A DNA stretch of 64,000 nt, from NCBI GenBank assembly GCA_021397835.1, contig JAJFZO010000034.1, positions 7,159,001 through 7,223,000 on the forward strand. Reading direction: 5' to 3'. The notes under the pieces are model-generated. The model was given only the letters and a program-made list of their open reading frames with translations. It was not told where the DNA came from and did not search any database. Of this stretch, positions 48,808 to 62,270 are shown piece after piece. Every line of letters begins with the position of its first letter. The stretch's first letter is position 1. Source of the DNA: Moringa oleifera. Its lineage: Eukaryota > Streptophyta > Magnoliopsida > Brassicales > Moringaceae. The translations under genes and the position numbers were made by a program.

Positions 48808-49622
48808 TAAGCAGAGTAGTTCTAGGATGGGTTGTTTCTTTAAGAGAGTCTTTATGTCGCACCTTTTTTTCTTTTGATAGAAAAATATTTATTTTTTAAG
48901 ATTTTATTATTTTGTATTTGTCTTTTTTTCCCCTTTAATGATCCTTAATTTTATTTTACTTTTTTTCTTTATTATGCTTTTTTCATTCATATGATTTTTT
49001 TGTTTTGTAATTTACAATACTTTTTTTGAATTTTTAGGTGCAATCATACAAATACTAATGCATTGGATCCCTAAGCATGCTTGAATGAGAGTAATACTAA
49101 GATAGATGGTTCTTGTTTTAGAAATCCTCATGTTGTTGCATTGTTTTCTTATTAAAAATATTTTTAAAATTTAATTATTTTGTTTATTTTGTGTTCTTTT
49201 TTTTTTAAATTCAATTACTTTTATTCATTTTATATTTTTTCTTTTGATAATTTTTTATTTTATTTTATTTTTATATTTTTTTGATTTTTGGGTTACATCA
49301 CAGTGATGCTAATGCATCAGATTCTATCAAAACTCTGAATTTAAACTTTCTTAGATGAGAGTAATATTAAGATGGGTGGTTCATCTTAAGAAATCTTCAT
49401 GCTTCACATTTTTTTGAGATAAATATTTTTTAAAAAATTTATTGTTTTTGATTCTTTTCTTTCTTCTCATGATCTTTTGTTTTATTTTTTTCTTTTATTT
49501 GAATTTTCTCCACTGCACTCTTTTTTGTCTATGATTTTTATATTTTTAATATGTTAAAATTTTAAAATTTTTGGGTGTGATTATACAAACATTAATGCAT
49601 CAAATTCCATTAGAATTCTCTC
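48808..49622 (+). pseudogene. Fossil 5S rDNA cluster II (duplicate of cluster I)
   Basis: A 3' half (48808-48867: AGTAGTTCTAGGATGGGTTG then GTCGCACC) is followed by copies at 49036-49145, 49289-49410 and 49573-49622 that match the three in cluster I, including the same central deletion in the first and the same 3' truncation in the last. The 48808 copy lies beyond the left edge of cluster I in this window. Confidence 0.78.
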
Positions 49623-50165
49623 TTATTTTTTTATAAAATAGTGATAATGCAATAATATACACACAATGCCAAGGCTTAAAAGATGGGTGCTAATGCACTC
49701 TTGAAATAAAGAAAATGGGTTAACCCAAACAATGGTTGGATTGTGTTTGTAATATTTACCGGTATGAACATCTTATTGTATTTATGTTTTGATTCAATTT
49801 AGTGGTTAGAGTAGAATGTTGCATGTCACGTTTGTGTTAAGAGTAGCATTCATATTATGAAGGGGATTTAATTTGCTTTTCTTAGTTCTAGGTTGGCTCA
49901 TGAAGGATTCAAGACTTCAAGTTTTCAAGAGGGTATTTTCTTTTTCACATTATATATGTATCTATAATGTTAATTTTTCAGCTCGATCTCTTTTTCTATT
50001 CTCAATGTGTTTATGTTGTCTAATAGCCATAAGGTTTACAGATGATGTGCTTGAAGAAATGCCATAAGTAACAATGTCATTACATAATGTGCAGAGATGT
50101 GAACAAAAACATGAGCTAGGATGCGAGATGTTAAATGGAAAGTGTTGAGAAAACCAATTCATTCA
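48945..50165. repeat. Segmental duplication, copy B block 1
   Basis: Partner of 1-1221. Differences are mainly substitutions and 1-10-bp indels in homopolymers. After 50165 copy B has 107 bp of its own, then resumes homology with copy A at 6323. Confidence 0.85.
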
Positions 50166-50272
50166 GTTGTAATCATGGGATGCATATGGGTATGTCTCGC
50201 AACTCATATTCTTATTTCTCTTACAATTAGTAGAATTTATTTGCATTTAATACTCCTAAGTAGTTCTTTGAT

Positions 50273-50702
50273 ACTTTAAGAATCTTACTTTTGTTTGCAA
50301 TAGCTTCATCTTTTTAGCTAATATACTAAGCCATTTTGTTTAATGATATTTAAATTTTTTTTATGTGCTCAAAATACTAATCTATTGAATCAGAAATACT
50401 ATTTATGTACACTATTATAAATGAGGTTGATGGGTTAAATATTTCTTTTATAATATTTTGAAATTCGAATGAGACATTTTTTAGGTCAAAAGGCATAGCA
50501 TTCTATTCATAATGTCCGAATGGTACAATGAATGCAGTTTTATATTTATTTTTTTCGGGTATTTGTATCTACCAATATCTTGATTTCATATCATTTTTTT
50601 AAATAAAATATTATATAATCTACTAATAAGATCTTTTTAGTAGGAATAGGATATCTAATCCATCAAAGGGCTTTGTTAAAGGGTTTATAGATGATAACTA
50701 AT
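50273..50702 (-). pseudogene. Endogenous pararetrovirus relic, copy B, downstream part
   Basis: Partner of 6323-6777, carrying the later reverse-transcriptase motifs in broken frames. Relative to copy A, an 8-bp deletion removes part of the catalytic box region near 50400. It is separated from the rest of the relic (55342-55670) by a hAT transposon. Confidence 0.65.
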
Positions 50703-50710
50703 CTAGGGGC
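50703..50710. repeat. 8-bp target-site duplication, left
   Basis: CTAGGGGC flanks the hAT element on both sides (repeated at 55334-55341). The unoccupied site in copy A reads CTAAGTTC at the equivalent place, about 6779-6786. Confidence 0.88.
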
Positions 50711-51050
50711 TAGACCTGACCGCGGTTCGGGTTCGGTTCGATTTCGGTTCCGAACCATCGGTTCAAGGTTCAAGGTTAGGATGAACCGAAACCTGAACCG
50801 TTAGGCTGCGGTTTCGGTTAAGGTTCGGTTCAAAAGCGGTTCAGGTTTCGGTTCATAAGCAGTTCAGGTTCAAGTTCAGTTTCAGTTCATAGACGGTTCA
50901 GGTTCAGGTTCGGTTCAAGTTCGGTTTAAATTTTGGTTCAATTCAAGTTTAGTTCAAAGATGGTTCAAAATAGGTTCCAGTTTCGATTCGGTTCAAGTTT
51001 AGTTCAAAGTAGGTTCAAAATAGGTTCAAATTTCGGTTTATACACATTTG
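50711..51050. repeat. Left subterminal repeat array of the hAT element
   Basis: About 25 variants of GGTTC(A/G)GG or GGTTCAAG in 340 bp, mostly in one orientation. Such arrays bind hAT transposases. A weaker counterpart, mostly in the opposite orientation, is at 55130-55310. Confidence 0.8.
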
Positions 51051-51282
51051 AACTAAATTAAGTAGCTAATTTAATAAAGATACTTAATCTAATGAAGATA
51101 TTTTTTATAAAATAAAAATACTTAGTTCAATAAAGTTAAATTAAATAGTTAATTAAAAAATAAATAATTTAAATTGGACTTGCACTTAATTTTTACCAGA
51201 ATTAAGTTGCCTATGTATCCCCTTATGTTAGAGGAATTAAAGTCCACGTAGTTCTCTTACCTTTTGAAAATTGGGATGTTCA

Positions 51283-53450
51283 CTAATCACTGCCGGTGCC
51301 TTCGGTAGTAAGTTCATTTTCCAAAAAATCATAATTTAATTCTTGACCTATTTTTTGTTGTCGAAATTGTGCTTTTGTCCAATCATCAAGACAAACTTGG
51401 ACTTGAATTGAATCCGGACTCAAACATGAGCGCTTTTGATCCAATACATTTCCACCAGTAGTAAACTCTTGTTCCACAGCAACTGTAAAAACCGGTGCCG
51501 CAAGAATTTGCTTGGCTATAATAGTCAAAATTGAAAAATATCTTTCATGTTCTTTCCACCATTGCAGAATATTGAAATTATTATCTTCATCAACAAACTC
51601 AAAAGAAGTTGTTAAATAATTCTCAAGCTCAGAATTTGAGCTTGATGAAGATGAACCTCGTAATTTTTTTGTTTTTTGAAACAATAATTGATATCCCTTA
51701 CCAACTTTTGATGATGAAACTTGAGATGAATTATCAATTTCTGTAACACTAATATTATCAGATTGACCATAAAGTCTATGATATTCATTATATATTGAAT
51801 AAAATAAATTTTTAATATTTGCAATCATAACCATAATATCTACATCTATTTGTAAACAATTATAATAACAAGTTAAATATTCACTCAAATGAACTAATTT
51901 GCAATGTGGATCAAATACTAACCCAAGCAAATATATAATTAGAATATTAAAATAATACTCTAACCATTTATCTTTCATAACTTGAATACAATTAAGTAAT
52001 TTCTCATCTTTTTCACATTCCTCGAATTGAGCAACAATATTAATAGCCTCAATAATAAATAAATTGGTAGTAGGATAATATATACCCAATAAAGAATTAG
52101 TAGCATCATTAAAAACTTTTAATAGTTGACAAATTTTTGTACACATATTCCATTGTTGAGGATGAAGAATAATAGTACTAACATTATATCGCATAAAATC
52201 ACATAGTAATTCTTTATATGCATCACTTTCACAAAGTAATTTATACGTAGAATTCCAACGAGTAGGAATATCACGCGAAAATTTTATGGGATGCATAGCA
52301 CGACTAACACAAAATTTAGCCCATACTTTCATTGCTTTTGGATGTTTCCATAAATAATGCAATGCTTCTTTAATAGGTACAATAGCATAATTAAGTAATT
52401 TTAACCCACTTTGAACACATAAATTTAAAACATGACAAGCACATCTTTGATGAAAAAATCGACCACCAAAGTAAGGATTACATAAAGTTATTAATTGGGG
52501 AATAGCTGCAGTATTATTAGAAGCATTATCAAAAACAATTGCAAAAATTTTATTATCAATTTTATACTCTTCAAAAATACTTTTAAGCATTAAATATATA
52601 TTATCAGCAGTATGAGCCTCATCAAAAATTCTAAATGTAAGAATTCGTTTTTGTATTGTCCGATCATTATCCATATAATGACAAGTTAAACCCATGTAAG
52701 AATGTGTTTGCCAATGATCACTCCATATATCGGTACATACAGAAACACGACCTTGATAATTTTTAAAATATTTGACTAAATCTTTTTTTCTTTTTTGTAA
52801 AGATCAAAAAGCGTAATGTGAGAGTAGATTTAGGAACATGACATGCAGCAGGATTTAATGCTTTTTGATAATAATTAATAAAACCAGATTTTTCACCAAA
52901 ACTAAAAGATAAGTGCTCAATAGCAACCATCCATGCTAATTTCTCTCTATTATTTATATCTATATAATTAAATAATTGATTATTAGAAGTATCATACCTT
53001 GCTATTTGTTGCTGACCATATGATTTTGATTTTCCAGCTTCTGTAGGATGTTTGCTATCAATATGCCTTCGATATTTGCCATATCCTCTAGATTTTGACA
53101 ATTTAAATTCTTTTGAACAATAATTACAAACAACTACCTTTGCTTCATCCGATTTATCAACCTTTTTCATATGAATCTCGAACAAATCAGATTTTTTTTT
53201 ATTTTTCTTGAATTTTTTCATTATTTTTATCAAAAATTTGAATATCAAGATGAGGGGGAATTGAAACAGATTGACTTTCAAAATTTGGTTCATAAATTCT
53301 AAAAGGAGGATTGGGGTTTGTTTCTTCAACAAAAGATTGATGTTAAAGAAATTCATGATAAGCATCAGTATCGAGATGCATATTTTCATTGAGTATAACA
53401 CCTTTATTTTTAAAAAAGATAGATTTTTTTGAAGAACTACCATTTGCCAT
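51283..53450 (-). pseudogene. hAT transposase (BED zinc finger, RNase H-like fold, hAT dimerisation domain), frameshifted
   Basis: A likely original start is ATG at 53450 (MANGSSSKKS), in a different frame from the 226-codon ORF 53443-52763. The BED-type finger is visible (CNYCSKEFKLSKSRGYGKYR, then RRHIDSKHP). The long frame 52695-51283 holds FDNASNN with the second catalytic Asp, the Cys/His block HQRCACHVLNLC, the C-terminal WWKEHERYFSILTIIAKQIL and AVEQEFTTGGNVLDQKRSCL; the Glu of the catalytic triad is in AVEQEF. The TDIWSD motif of the first Asp lies just upstream of 52695 in the same frame. Breaks: frame changes and one in-frame stop in the first 110 codons, then two separate one-base losses in T5 and A7 runs between about 52775 and 52815. 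As it stands no active protein is made. Confidence 0.9.
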
Positions 53451-53784
53451 TAAAAAAATGATTGATAAAAAATAAAATAATTGATTACAAAAAATAATAG
53501 TGATAAAGAAGAATTTAAGTATAAAAATTAAAAAATATATATATAATAATTGAGAAAGTGAACAAGATAAATGAATGAATTAACGATAGAGAATTAAAAT
53601 AATTAAAGATAAATAATTAAATGAATTAAAAAAATTAAAAGAATTTTTATAAGTAAAATGTAAGTAAGAATGGAAATAAACAAAATAATCAAATAATTGA
53701 ATGAGAGAATTGAATAAGAATTGTAAGTGAGAATTGTGTGAAAAAAAGAGAAGAAAGTTGAGTATTTATAGATGAAAATTGATA

Positions 53785-53843
53785 AAAAATAATTCAAAAA
53801 TAAATTCAAATTCAAATTCAAATTCAAATTCAAATTCAAATTT
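53785..53843. repeat. AAATTC hexamer microsatellite
   Basis: About eight copies of AAATTC in a row between the transposase start and the right subterminal zone; the long Asn-Leu open frame on the minus strand here is an artefact. Confidence 0.9.
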
Positions 53844-53913
53844 TATTTTTTTAATTTTTAATGAGTGAAAAAGATTCTCTTTTTCTCAATAAAGTTTAAC
53901 CTAATAGTAGAGT

Positions 53914-54154
53914 AGTGTAAGAGAAAGAGATTCGTTCTCTTACACTAATATTCTCTTCTCTTATATTAATAGTAGAATAGTGTAAGAGAAAGAAGAATCT
54001 CTTTCTCTTACACTAGTAGACTAATAGTAGAGTAGTGTAAGAGAAAGAGATTCTTTTTCGTACACTACTTTCTTTCTCTTTGATAAATAAGATTGAAATG
54101 ATCGAATTGTCATCTTAATCTTACTAATGTAAGAGAAAGAATCTCTTACATTAG
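53914..54154. repeat. Four tandem hairpins in the hAT 5' region
   Basis: Perfect or near-perfect inverted repeats with stem AGTGTAAGAGAA / TTCTCTTACACT recur at 53914-53946, 53979-54014, 54034-54066 and, with ATGTAAGAGA stem, 54124-54154. They lie upstream of the transposase start, inside the element, in its presumed promoter side. Confidence 0.85.
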
Positions 54155-55130
54155 TGTAATTATATATAAAAAAAAAAATTTAGTGTAAGAGAATGGTCAC
54201 CTCACTCTTACCGTTGCAACCCAATTCCGATGCTCCTTGCCTAAATGAAATCAGTCCCGCGAGTGACGTGGCTGGTTCTAATTGGGAAGAGCATAGATTT
54301 CAGAGAGAGCTTGGGTGTAAAGAACCATGACAACTGATATGCAATTGACAAGGAGAAAACCCTTCCAATGGGGACAAATTACTATTGTCTTTGGACTTGG
54401 AGTCTCCCATTCTTGTCCTTTCCTATAATGGCACTTCCTTCGGTGGTTTCAATCCAATGTCCCTTTCATGCCTTTGGTTTTTTTGAAAAAATAATTAATT
54501 AATTATAAAAAATGAATAAACATATAAAATTTTTTAACAATTATCATTAAATTTTTTTATAAATATTATTTATTTCAAAATAAAATTATATTTCATTATT
54601 TAAAAAATTAAATCTTATATATTATTTAGTGATATAATTAAATTTTAAAGTATTAAATATAGATTTTGAATCATGTGGGAGTACAATTTCCAAAAGATTT
54701 ACATATTTAAAGAATTAAAATTATAAAATAAATATTTTATATCTAATTTTTTATATATTATAAAAGCATTTCATATATATTTTTTATTTTTTAATTATTT
54801 TATAATAGACAAACTAGATAAAGGTAAGTATATGTAATATAATTATCTCATTAAAATAAAAATAAATCCAATAGTAAGCATGACAAATATCCTTACAATA
54901 AATTATTAGGACACCATGTGCTGAATCATTTTTTAATATCATAATAGTTATGATACTATTTAACATTAGTGTAATTACACTAGTGTAATTATGTAAAAAA
55001 AAATTTAAATTTTAAAATTTAAAATTTAAATTATAAATTTTTAATGAAATTAAAAATAAAAATAATTATATTTTTATTGAAATAGATATTTTAAAATTAA
55101 AATTTTTTAATATTTTAAAAATTAATTTAA
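54155..55130. other. Noncoding right part of the hAT element
   Basis: About 1 kb with a balanced segment at 54190-54475 and AT-rich DNA beyond. No coding signal. The balanced part may be the transposase promoter and leader. Confidence 0.45.
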
Positions 55131-55333
55131 TTAAAAACCGAACAAGAACCATCAGTTTTGAATCGTCAGTTTAGATCCTGGTTCAAAATTTACATGAACC
55201 ATAACCGAACCATTTTTAAAATGGTTTCGGTTACGGTTCAAAACTAGAACTGGTATAATCGGTTTCGGTTCGGTTCAAAATACAACGGTTACGGTTCGAT
55301 TCAACGGTTTGAACCGAACCGTGGTCACCTCTA

Positions 55334-55341
55334 CTAGGGGC
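55334..55341. repeat. 8-bp target-site duplication, right
   Basis: CTAGGGGC, identical to 50703-50710. Confidence 0.88.
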
Positions 55342-55670
55342 TCCTCTCTCTATTTCAGCATTTTTGTACACATAAAAAGTAAAACAACTCCAAAGGAATT
55401 TGCTTGGTCTAATTAGTTTCTTTTCTAATAATTCTTAAATTTCTTTTTTATAGTATTCTAAAAGTTCTTTATTCATTTAGATGGGTCTTACTTTTGTTAA
55501 AATCTGTTTTTCACAAAAATCTTTCTCGTATGATAGACATACTAAGTGCTTTTTTCTTTACCAAAAAACATTAGATATTTTTGCACATACTTCTTATTTA
55601 TAATTTGCTTATATCTTCTTTATTTTGTCTTGTACCTTAGTCTTTGTTCTTCTATTTTTCTATAATGAAC
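55342..55670 (-). pseudogene. Endogenous pararetrovirus relic, copy B, upstream part
   Basis: Partner of about 6787-7120. The N-terminal RT segment is recognisable, with more stops and indels than in copy A. It continues conceptually into 50273-50702 across the hAT insertion. Confidence 0.62.
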
Positions 55671-56298
55671 TTCTCTGAAAATACTTTATATAAGATTGTT
55701 GTTTTGTATTATTCTAATTTGCTTTTGAATTGAATTTTCTTTTAATATATGAAAAAACAATGACATATCATCACCACATACAGAAAATGTATAGTTTTTT
55801 GTTGCAAAATTATTGTCAACATAATTTTTTTTACATATAAAACTAGTTATAAAGTAAAAAGACAATTATCATTTGTTAATTTAAATTTATAACGAATTTT
55901 TCATTAAAAAATTTAAAAATATGTATAAAAATTATAATATCAATAGAAAAATAAAATAAATTTAGTTATTAATTTCATTAAATTAATAATTACAATAATT
56001 TAAAAAAATCATACAGTTATTCTTAAAAAATAATTTAAAACAAAAATAACGAAAAGTTAAACCATTTCTAATGATGCACCAAATCACTATTTTGATATTA
56101 ACATTAGTGTCAAATGACCTTCAATGAAATACTATATTATTTATCGTAAAAATATCATTTGATGTTATAAACAGTACAATATCATATTTGGTGCTGTAAT
56201 ATTGACAGCACAATTTTTTTTGTTATAATTAAATAATTAAATAAATATTATATTATTATAAAAAGTTGCATCATTCAATATATTTCGTTACAGACCCT
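55671..56298. other. AT-rich noncoding region, copy B
   Basis: It matches 7121-7742 up to TATTTCGTTA at 56290, followed by a few bases unique to the deletion junction. Confidence 0.6.
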
Positions 56299-57163
<865 letters not shown>

Positions 57164-60100
57164 TTTGAAATGAGCACTTACTCTTTAGTCTACGGAGTCG
57201 GGAATGCGTCATCTACAAGTGAATTTCACATGAAAACGTGCAACTCTTTTTCTTCCCAGACTGGCATGTGATTTATGCAGCCCTTTTATGCAACTTCAAC
57301 GCTGGACTCTTTTAGTTTAGGACCCTATTTTCCAAAGGCAGCAACCAGTGGCTTAGCACAAGCAAGAGCCACATCTCAGTGGAGAAGAGTAATTGTTTTG
57401 GGTGGTCTAAATGCCCATGATTTTAGTAAGCTTAACTCTGATTGGAGACTTTAGGTCTCTATATTTCAGAAGTTTCTATCTTGTTTAGCTCCCACCTTTT
57501 TTCCCCCTTTTTCGTCTTAAATGATTAATTCAGATATAGATTACAAAGGATCATACACCAACGAGATTGAAGTTAATAATTTACAGAAGGAAATTTCTTG
57601 ATTTTTTATTTGTTTCAAGAATTTTTTAAATAAAATCAAATATATTTATTTAAATCAAAATTTTTGACCTTGTGCTAAGTTGTGTGTTCATCATTCTTGT
57701 TAGTGCAAGTACAACATCCTAGTGGAGATTAGATTCTAAACTACATCAAGTATCAATATTAAATTAATTTATTTAACATCAAGTATCATTAATAATTTAA
57801 AATTTTTATTAGTATCAAAAAATTATTTGAATATTTTATAATTTTTATTAAAAATTAAATAAAAATAAAAAAATAAAATTATTTTTATCAAAATAAACTC
57901 ACCAAATTAAGCTACCCATAAACGCTGAATTCATGATTATTGTTCATAACAACAAATCAATCCATGCTTAGTGATTCTATCTCACATATATCATATTATA
58001 ATCATAATCTCGAATTAGTAAAAAGTCATGCCTAATCATATAGTCGCTTCAAATTTTTTCAAAGTAAATTGAATTGCTCTTACTAACTCAAAAGCTTCTC
58101 TACGGGTATATGTCATAATTTATCTACTATTATTATCATCACGTACCAATCAAGATCTTGCTTTCTTTGCCTTTTTTTGAAGCCACCTATCAATGTAACA
58201 TCTCCCTTGAACCTACTTTTTTATTTTTGAAAAAAATTTGAAGTTATTTTTATTAATTTATAAGGTAATTAAATGTTAGGTAGTTTTGCTTCTACCATGC
58301 AGAAATTTAGTTATAGTTCCTTTGGGTGGCATAAATATCGTCAGTGCAACCTACACGTGTAAGGAGGAGTTTGAGGGCCAGTGACTACGAGGACCAGACC
58401 TTGAAAAGTGAGAGACCCCTTAGCCTGTCAATTTCAGGGCAGCAACATTGACAGTGGTGAGTGCTTTCTCTAGCTTACATTTTGCTATATATTGACATTT
58501 TGGCTGGCAGCACCAAAAATTTGAGAAGTATTTCAAATGTTTAAATTTGGGAAGGTAAATTCATTTACTAACTTTTTTTTTTAGAATTCATAATTTCTAC
58601 ATGTTAATTATATTTAATAATAAAAAAACATGTCTTTTTGCTTCTCAAAAGTTTCAAGTAAATAATTCATAATATATTTGATTAAATAAGAATTTATTTT
58701 TTATTATTTTGATTTAAAACTAATATAATAATCAAATTACTTGATAAAACTCACAAATAAAGTTGATTTATGACTTTTTTTCTTTCAAATTGATGATTAA
58801 TGAAATGGAAGTTAATACATTTTTTTTAAATCAAGTTTAAATCTTCTAAGATGAGAAGGTATTTCCCGGGCCTTAAAATAAAAAAAGAGATCAATTTATA
58901 ACATGAATAACTTATTAATATCTTTATATTAGCATTCTCATTGCATAACATGAGCATTGATCATTATGCTTTGGCCTTTTCATGGAAAATCAAGGGTGAC
59001 ACTGTAAAAAAAAAAAAGTCTGTATCCCCAATGTGTGGTTCATTGTTATTGATAGATATGTGTACCATCTACATTAACTCCCCCTATTATGCGTTATTAA
59101 TTAATTTGCCTGCACTTTCATAAATTTATTTTGCTTTTTGTAATAAGTGCAAATTGAGTTATGGACATATCTAACTTGAATTCTTGCTAACTTTGATTAT
59201 ATTTTATTACTTTTCAGGTTGAATGCTATTGAAGCCTAAATTGTAAAGAATCTATTGATGCTACAAGTTAAGGTTCCAAAAATTCTTGTCCTCTAACTTT
59301 TTTAAGAAAATTATTTTCTTTCAATATATTCATAATCATTGGTCAAAAAAAGAAATCTTAAAAATCATAAGTTAATTCATGATTTTATTTTTTTTCATAC
59401 ATAAATGATTTATTTTAACTTTTTACATTAACATTTATTAAAATTATCAATGGAGTTTAATTAAAATTTGACGGTTGGAATGAGTTGAATTTATTGTATA
59501 TTTCGATCATAATTTTAAGTTCAATTTGAGTTATTTTCACGTCAAGCTCAATTTACTTTTTTAACCACATAAAAATTGAATTCAACTTTACTTTAAATCT
59601 TTTTTCGAAATATTACATATCATATAAAATATATATTAACTGTGTCGCACGAAAATTGTTGTTTTAACTTAGGAAAAGAACAAGGATGATCTAGTTTTTT
59701 TTTTCAACATATATTTTAACGTGAAACTATATTACATTTCTTTTTTTTAATTTCATATATTATGTCAATGTCATTAATATCAATCTTCATCATGAACTTC
59801 AAACGCAAAAATAATCTTTGATTTAATTAAAAATAATTATTTAATTTTTTAAAAAAATTTAAAAATTAAAAATATTCAAATTGAAGATCTTGTAACATGA
59901 ATTTTGCCTTGAAATTTTTTATGAATGTGAAAAAATAATCAAACTATCATCATAATTTTTTTTGAGAGTTCAAGTATTGAAAATATATTTTAATAAAATT
60001 TTGCTATCAAAATTTTAAGAAAACTCATATTAAATAGCTCGTGAGTCAGAAATTATTTAAAATTAAAAGAATTGACTCAAAATGAAGTGTAAATTTTATT

Positions 60101-61850
60101 TGGATGATTCTTTACATATTTTAACAATGAAAATATAATTATGTTTTTTTATAGTAATTTGGAATAAGGCTTAATTCGACTATTTCTCATTAATCAATAT
60201 ATATTGAAAAATATTTTCATGGTAAAGATTAAGAGAGAGTATTTTTGTATCTAAGGTAATTATATAAACATAATATAATTTATTTTATATATTTGTCTAT
60301 AGTTTATTTTTTTAAAAAAATAATATTTAAAATTTTGAAAACTACTCTCTCTTTTAAATTTTATGTTGAATTTTCATGGATGGATTCTAATTGATGAGAA
60401 ATAGTTAAATTAGATATTGACTCAAACCATTTAAAAAAATTAAAGCTTATTTTTATTGTTGAAATGACTAAACAATGATTCGAATAAATTTACACTTCAT
60501 TTTGAGCCAATCTCTTAAGTTAAGTAATTTTTTACTCACACTATTTATTATGAATAATTTAAATTTTTGATAGTAAAAATCTTTGAAAATATTTTCAGTA
60601 CTCACAAAATTTTTGAAATTTTTTTGTAATGATAACTTAAATATTTTTTCATATTCATTAAAAAAATTTAAAGTCAAAATTTTTAATATTAAATTCTTAA
60701 ATTGAATATCCTCAATTTTTGAATTTTTTAACAAGGCTAAATTTGGTTTTTTTTTTTTTTTTTGTTAATTTGATAGATTTTGACAATGAGGGTAAAAATT
60801 AGAAAAAAAAGGTATTTTTTATAAAAAATTTGGAATAATATTTACTTTTTTACAAAAATTAAGCTGTTACAAATAATTAAAAAAATGAATCAATTAATCT
60901 AAAATCGTTTGTGTAATTTGAAAATGAAATGAATTTGTAGATAAATATCACTAAATATAAAATTTAACATTTTATAAATAAAAGTTATCAATATTAATCT
61001 ATTTAAACATTTTACAACATAAAATATTTTAATATTTTTTAAAAATATAATAATAATATGTAAAAAAGTCCTTAAATATCTATATTAGTACCACATATAC
61101 TATGAGAATAATCGGTTTAAGAATATGTTATTGAGATTTATTTGATATTATAATTTATAATTATTAAATAATTTGATCAAAAGTTAAGATTATAAAATAT
61201 AACATTACCAAATAATTATTTTACTTATCTATGATTTAGCATATGGATCTTTTCCTCTATTTTAGTTTTTAAGTTTTTTTTATTTTTTTGTAATCTATGA
61301 TTTGAATTGTTTTATTTTCTTTTATATATTTTATATTTTTTTTTACAGTTTTTATAGTTTTGTTTTATTTTCAATTATTTTTTTTGAATTTCATGGATTC
61401 TATTTGATCATCTTTTTTTTTGGTGATTTTTTAATATATTTTTTCTTTTATTTTTATATTTTATTTTTTGGACTTTTTTAATTTTTTTTACTTCTTTTGA
61501 TTCATTTTTTTGATTTTTGATTTTTAGTTTTATGATTTTTTTACTTTTTATATTTTTATAAAAATCTAAATTTATTTTTAATTTATTAATTTTTTCATTA
61601 TTATTAAATTTTTTTGATAAATTTTAATTTTATTTAAATTAATAAATCAGTATTTATTTAAAAATTTTAATAATTAAAATTTCATTAAAAAATTAAAATT
61701 TTAAACAGTTTTTATTTAATTTATTTTTTGATTTATTGTGTTTTAAATATTTTTAAATTGCATCATCAACACAAATTAAAATTGCTTTTGGTAAATTTGA
61801 AATTTTAAGATATGGGGCCTACTCAAAATGCAAATTGTAACTATAGCCGT
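57164..61850. other. Duplicated noncoding region, copy B
   Basis: Partner of 14108-17770. No coding signal. It includes about 120 bp at 59282-59402 and about 890 bp at 59700-60590 absent from copy A. Confidence 0.5.
59845..60745. repeat. Large imperfect inverted repeat (foldback, about 900 bp)
   Basis: The left arm (about 59845-60255) and right arm (about 60340-60745) are reverse complements with moderate divergence. Landmarks: GACTCAAAATGAAGTGTAAA at about 60075 against TTTACACTTCATTTTGAGCC at about 60488; GACTATTTCTCATTAATCA at about 60178 against GATGAGAAATAGTTAAAT at about 60394. The loop is short. No coding capacity. Copy A retains only the outer right arm. It could be a foldback/MITE-type element or a hairpin locus. 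Confidence 0.75.
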
Positions 61851-62270
61851 TCACATCTTTGGCATATTTAAAGCAGGGGAGCAATAAAGCAACATCCTCA
61901 CATCTTTTGCGTGCTCACGTATTTAGGCTTCCTTCTTGTTCCTTCTGTGCTCTCTCCCTCTCTCGGAGAACCTCCGAAGCTTGTGAGAACACATGGTATG
62001 TTTTCGCGTGTGTGCTTACTGCATTCGTGATAAAAGGTTCGATCTGTTCGCGTGCATCATGCTTACTGCATCCGAGAGCCTCGCCGCAGCTTCGATCTGA
62101 TCGCCTATAGAACTCTGCATCGGAGAATGTCGCCACATGTTCGATCTATTCGCCTGTTGAACTCTTTGATAAATCATATCTTCGTCATACAAGGTTCGAT
62201 TCTCGGATCTAAATCTCCCTTACTGCATTCGTGTGAGTGCTGCTTTACTTGTATATTTTGTATATCTTGT
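61850..62270 (+). promoter_or_regulatory. Probable promoter and 5' leader of gene X, copy B
   Basis: Near-identical to 17771-18180, with a handful of substitutions (for example CGTGTGTGC for CGTGTGCGTGC). Same TATTTAAA-like box at about 61866-61873. Confidence 0.45.

Larger units (their letters stand above)
50711..55333 (-). mobile_element. hAT-superfamily DNA transposon (4623 bp)
   Basis: The boundaries are given by 8-bp direct repeats and by imperfect terminal inverted repeats: left TAGACCTGACCGCGGTTCGG, right (reverse complement) TAGAGGTGACCACGGTTCGG, 17 of 20 identical. Both subterminal zones (about 50720-51030 and 55130-55310) are packed with GGTTCGG/GGTTCAGG words or their complements, as expected for hAT transposase binding. 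A BED-finger/hAT transposase pseudogene is inside on the minus strand. Copy A has an empty site, so the insertion came after the segmental duplication. The host site is the pararetrovirus relic. Confidence 0.93.

Noticed and set aside
53603..53839. 78-codon Asn/Leu-rich frame in the hAT element
   Set aside because: It arises from the AAATTC microsatellite and adjoining AT-rich DNA.
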